The position numbers were made by a program, and so were the translations under genes. This document shows positions 28,570 to 30,219 of a DNA stretch of 30,219 nt, piece after piece (position 1 is the first letter of the stretch; every line of letters starts with the position of its first letter). A model generated the notes under the pieces. The model did no database searches. It worked only from the letters and a program-made list of their open reading frames with translations, and was not told the origin of the DNA. This DNA is from Xenoacremonium recifei (Eukaryota > Ascomycota > Sordariomycetes > Hypocreales > Nectriaceae). The stretch lies in NCBI GenBank assembly GCA_012184525.1, contig WOFQ01000136.1, positions 1 to 30,219 on the forward strand. The letters are read 5' to 3'.

Positions 28570-29562
28570 ATGGGTTCAAAGCCAGATCAGGAAGATATAC
28601 TCGACGCCTCTTTCGCGTTCGGCTCGAGCTTCGTCACACCTGCCAACAGGGAACAGCCTCTGCGGACATTTCTCTTCGGTTACCCACTCCATCGATCATT
28701 GGCACCACTCTTACACAAAACCCTATTCCAAGCTGTGTCATTACCATGGACTTACGATATTCATGAGACTCAAGACGCATCCGAGTTCCTTCCAGCATTA
28801 AAGGAGAAAGATGTCGTTGGGTGCGCCGTGACAATGCCTTACAAGGTCTCAATGATGTCTGCTGTTGACGATGTGACGGAGGAAGGTCGTATGATAGGCG
28901 CAATCAACACCGTCTTCCTACGTAAATCTTCTGACGGAACCCCCCGATATATTGGCACCAATACCGACTGGATCGGCATCCGCGAAGCTTTTCGGCAAAA
29001 TTTCCCTGGCGCCTTATCCACCAGCGCCGGCAGGCCAGCATTGGTTATCGGCGGTGGTGGTGCCTGCCGTGCAGCCGTCTACGCTTTATGGAAGTCGCTT
29101 GGTGCCAGCAAGATTTACTTGGTTAACCGACTCGAGAGTGAAGTGACCGCTGTCATAGACTCCTTCAAGTCTGCCGGTTTTGGAGGCAAGCTGGTCCATG
29201 TCTCGTCAGTTAAACAAGCCGCAGAGCTGGAGTCTCCGTCACTGATCGTGGGAACCGTTCCTGACTTTCCGCCAAAGGAACCGGGGGAGATTCTAGCTCG
29301 GAAAATTGTCGATGAGTTTTTCAGTAGGCCAGAGAAGGGAAAATTGCTCGAAATGTGCTATCACCCAAAGCCAAGGACTGAGTTATTTGACTTGGCTGAG
29401 CAACGAGGCTGGGAGGTCATCTTGGGCACCGAGGCGATGATCTATCAAGGTATTGCACAGCAGATGTTATGGGCAGAGCTGCCTTTAGATAAGTTCAATT
29501 CGCATCACATCACTTGTGAGGATGCCGCTCATATCTCCCCCTTTAGACGAGTAACATCCTAA
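28570..29562 (+). CDS. qutB: Quinate/shikimate 5-dehydrogenase (qutB/qa-3 type)
   Basis: NAD(P)-linked dehydrogenase expected to oxidise quinate to 3-dehydroquinate (and shikimate to 3-dehydroshikimate), the first step of the pathway; cytosolic. A single exon gives 330 residues, the length of QUTB/QA-3. The N-terminal substrate domain has FLFGYPLHRSLAPLLHKT (substrate-binding Ser and His), the catalytic Lys in AVTMPYKVSMM, and GAINTVF. The GTNTDWIGI motif supplies the catalytic Asp. The Rossmann domain has IGGGGACRAAVYAL, then YLVNR, and the C terminus has EAMIYQGIAQQML. The bacterial-type SHS at the substrate site reads HRS, as in fungal catabolic enzymes. It lies about 4.6 kb from qutR, separated by the DUF3500, FAH and 119-residue genes. 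Confidence 0.88.
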   Translation: MGSKPDQEDILDASFAFGSSFVTPANREQPLRTFLFGYPLHRSLAPLLHKTLFQAVSLPWTYDIHETQDASEFLPALKEKDVVGCAVTMPYKVSMMSAVDDVTEEGRMIGAINTVFLRKSSDGTPRYIGTNTDWIGIREAFRQNFPGALSTSAGRPALVIGGGGACRAAVYALWKSLGASKIYLVNRLESEVTAVIDSFKSAGFGGKLVHVSSVKQAAELESPSLIVGTVPDFPPKEPGEILARKIVDEFFSRPEKGKLLEMCYHPKPRTELFDLAEQRGWEVILGTEAMIYQGIAQQMLWAELPLDKFNSHHITCEDAAHISPFRRVTS

Positions 29563-30219
29563 CAGAAGCATCTTATCGATGGGGTAGTGGACATCGGAAG
29601 TCTCAAATTATGGGACAGTATTAATCCCACAGAGACCTACATATAGGGTGGCAGGGCTCCGGGCGGTTGTTACAAGGCCAGAGATGGGACGGACTCTGCT
29701 AGAGTCCACCTTGCTATCGCATGGCTGTCTCAAGCTTTTGTCTACCTGCACACAAAACGCCTCCACTCTACGCCAAAGTACGCATATATCAATCCAGCGT
29801 CAATAATTGTTGGTTTAGTTCATTCGTGCGAAGAATACAAAAGTTCCAAGGGCAGCCTAGAGCAATTTCAGGGTACAAGTATCTGGATTGGCAAGAACAA
29901 TCCCAGCCTTGAAAGGGGGGGGGGGGGTCGGAAGAGATTCCTGCAGCATGCTCCGGATTGTATTGCTGGTACATAGTGTCAATCTTTTCAAGATCACTAA
30001 GCCATACGATAGGATATCTAGCAACAAAGCGGGTTCAGTATGAAGGACTTATTACCGATATGTTTGGTAAGTAAAGCTAAACGCCCGCTGGCTTTCCCAA
30101 GACCGTAATGCCACCCTCCGGGCTGCTTCCCCAACTATGAGTGTCATCATGGTTGAGAACAAATCGATTGCTTTCAGTTCAGAACGACTCAATAAATACG
30201 AACCTCTTCATCATCACCA
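29563..30219. other. Gene-free right end
   Basis: 657 bases without a supported gene. A run of 13 G is at 29915-29927. Short frames on both strands around 29720-29975 overlap one another and have no features. Confidence 0.5.

Noticed and set aside
29721..29974. Overlapping short frames on both strands near the right end
   Set aside because: They overlap each other and a poly-G run, and have no protein-like features.
1..30219. tRNA, rRNA and bacterial-type operon features
   Set aside because: None was recognised by eye. The spliced eukaryotic gene structure makes ribosome-binding sites and operons inapplicable. A tRNA search program would be needed to exclude small RNA genes.

Overview
This window is nuclear DNA of a filamentous ascomycete (Pezizomycotina). 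The evidence is genes interrupted by short introns (about 47-110 bp) with GT-AG ends and CTAAC/CTGAC-like branch sites, Zn2Cys6 regulators, no ribosome-binding sites, and AT-rich islands that look like RIP-mutated repeats. The species cannot be named from the sequence alone.

Layout. Bases 1-1130 are low-complexity, subtelomere-like DNA with a possible decayed transposon remnant. A divergent pair follows, a short-chain dehydrogenase (-) and a Zn2Cys6 regulator (+). An AT-rich island with two near-perfect hairpins comes next, then a secreted-type epoxide hydrolase (-), a second Zn2Cys6 regulator (-) whose zinc finger lies in two small upstream exons, and a second AT-rich island (9360-9600). From 9717 to 29562 lies what I read as an expanded quinate/shikimate catabolic cluster.

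The recognisable qut/qa members are 3-dehydroshikimate dehydratase (qutC/qa-4 type), quinate permease (qutD/qa-y), type II 3-dehydroquinase (qutE/qa-2), the divergently transcribed activator and repressor pair (qutA/qa-1F and qutR/qa-1S), and quinate/shikimate 5-dehydrogenase (qutB/qa-3). Together they account for quinate uptake, oxidation to dehydroquinate, dehydration to dehydroshikimate and then to protocatechuate, under activator/repressor control. No qutG-like phosphatase and no protocatechuate ring-cleavage enzyme is seen here.

Interleaved with these are genes that are not part of the classical cluster: a Gfo/Idh/MocA NAD(P)-dependent oxidoreductase, a SnoaL-like protein, a small A/B-barrel (Dabb) protein, a DUF3500 protein, a fumarylacetoacetate-hydrolase-family enzyme, and a 119-residue protein I cannot name. 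The inference of most interest is that they form an extra module, either feeding another cyclitol or aromatic substrate into the quinate route or processing a product. Only position supports this. Exon structures were deduced by hand from frame, splice signals and family knowledge; most give totals divisible by three.
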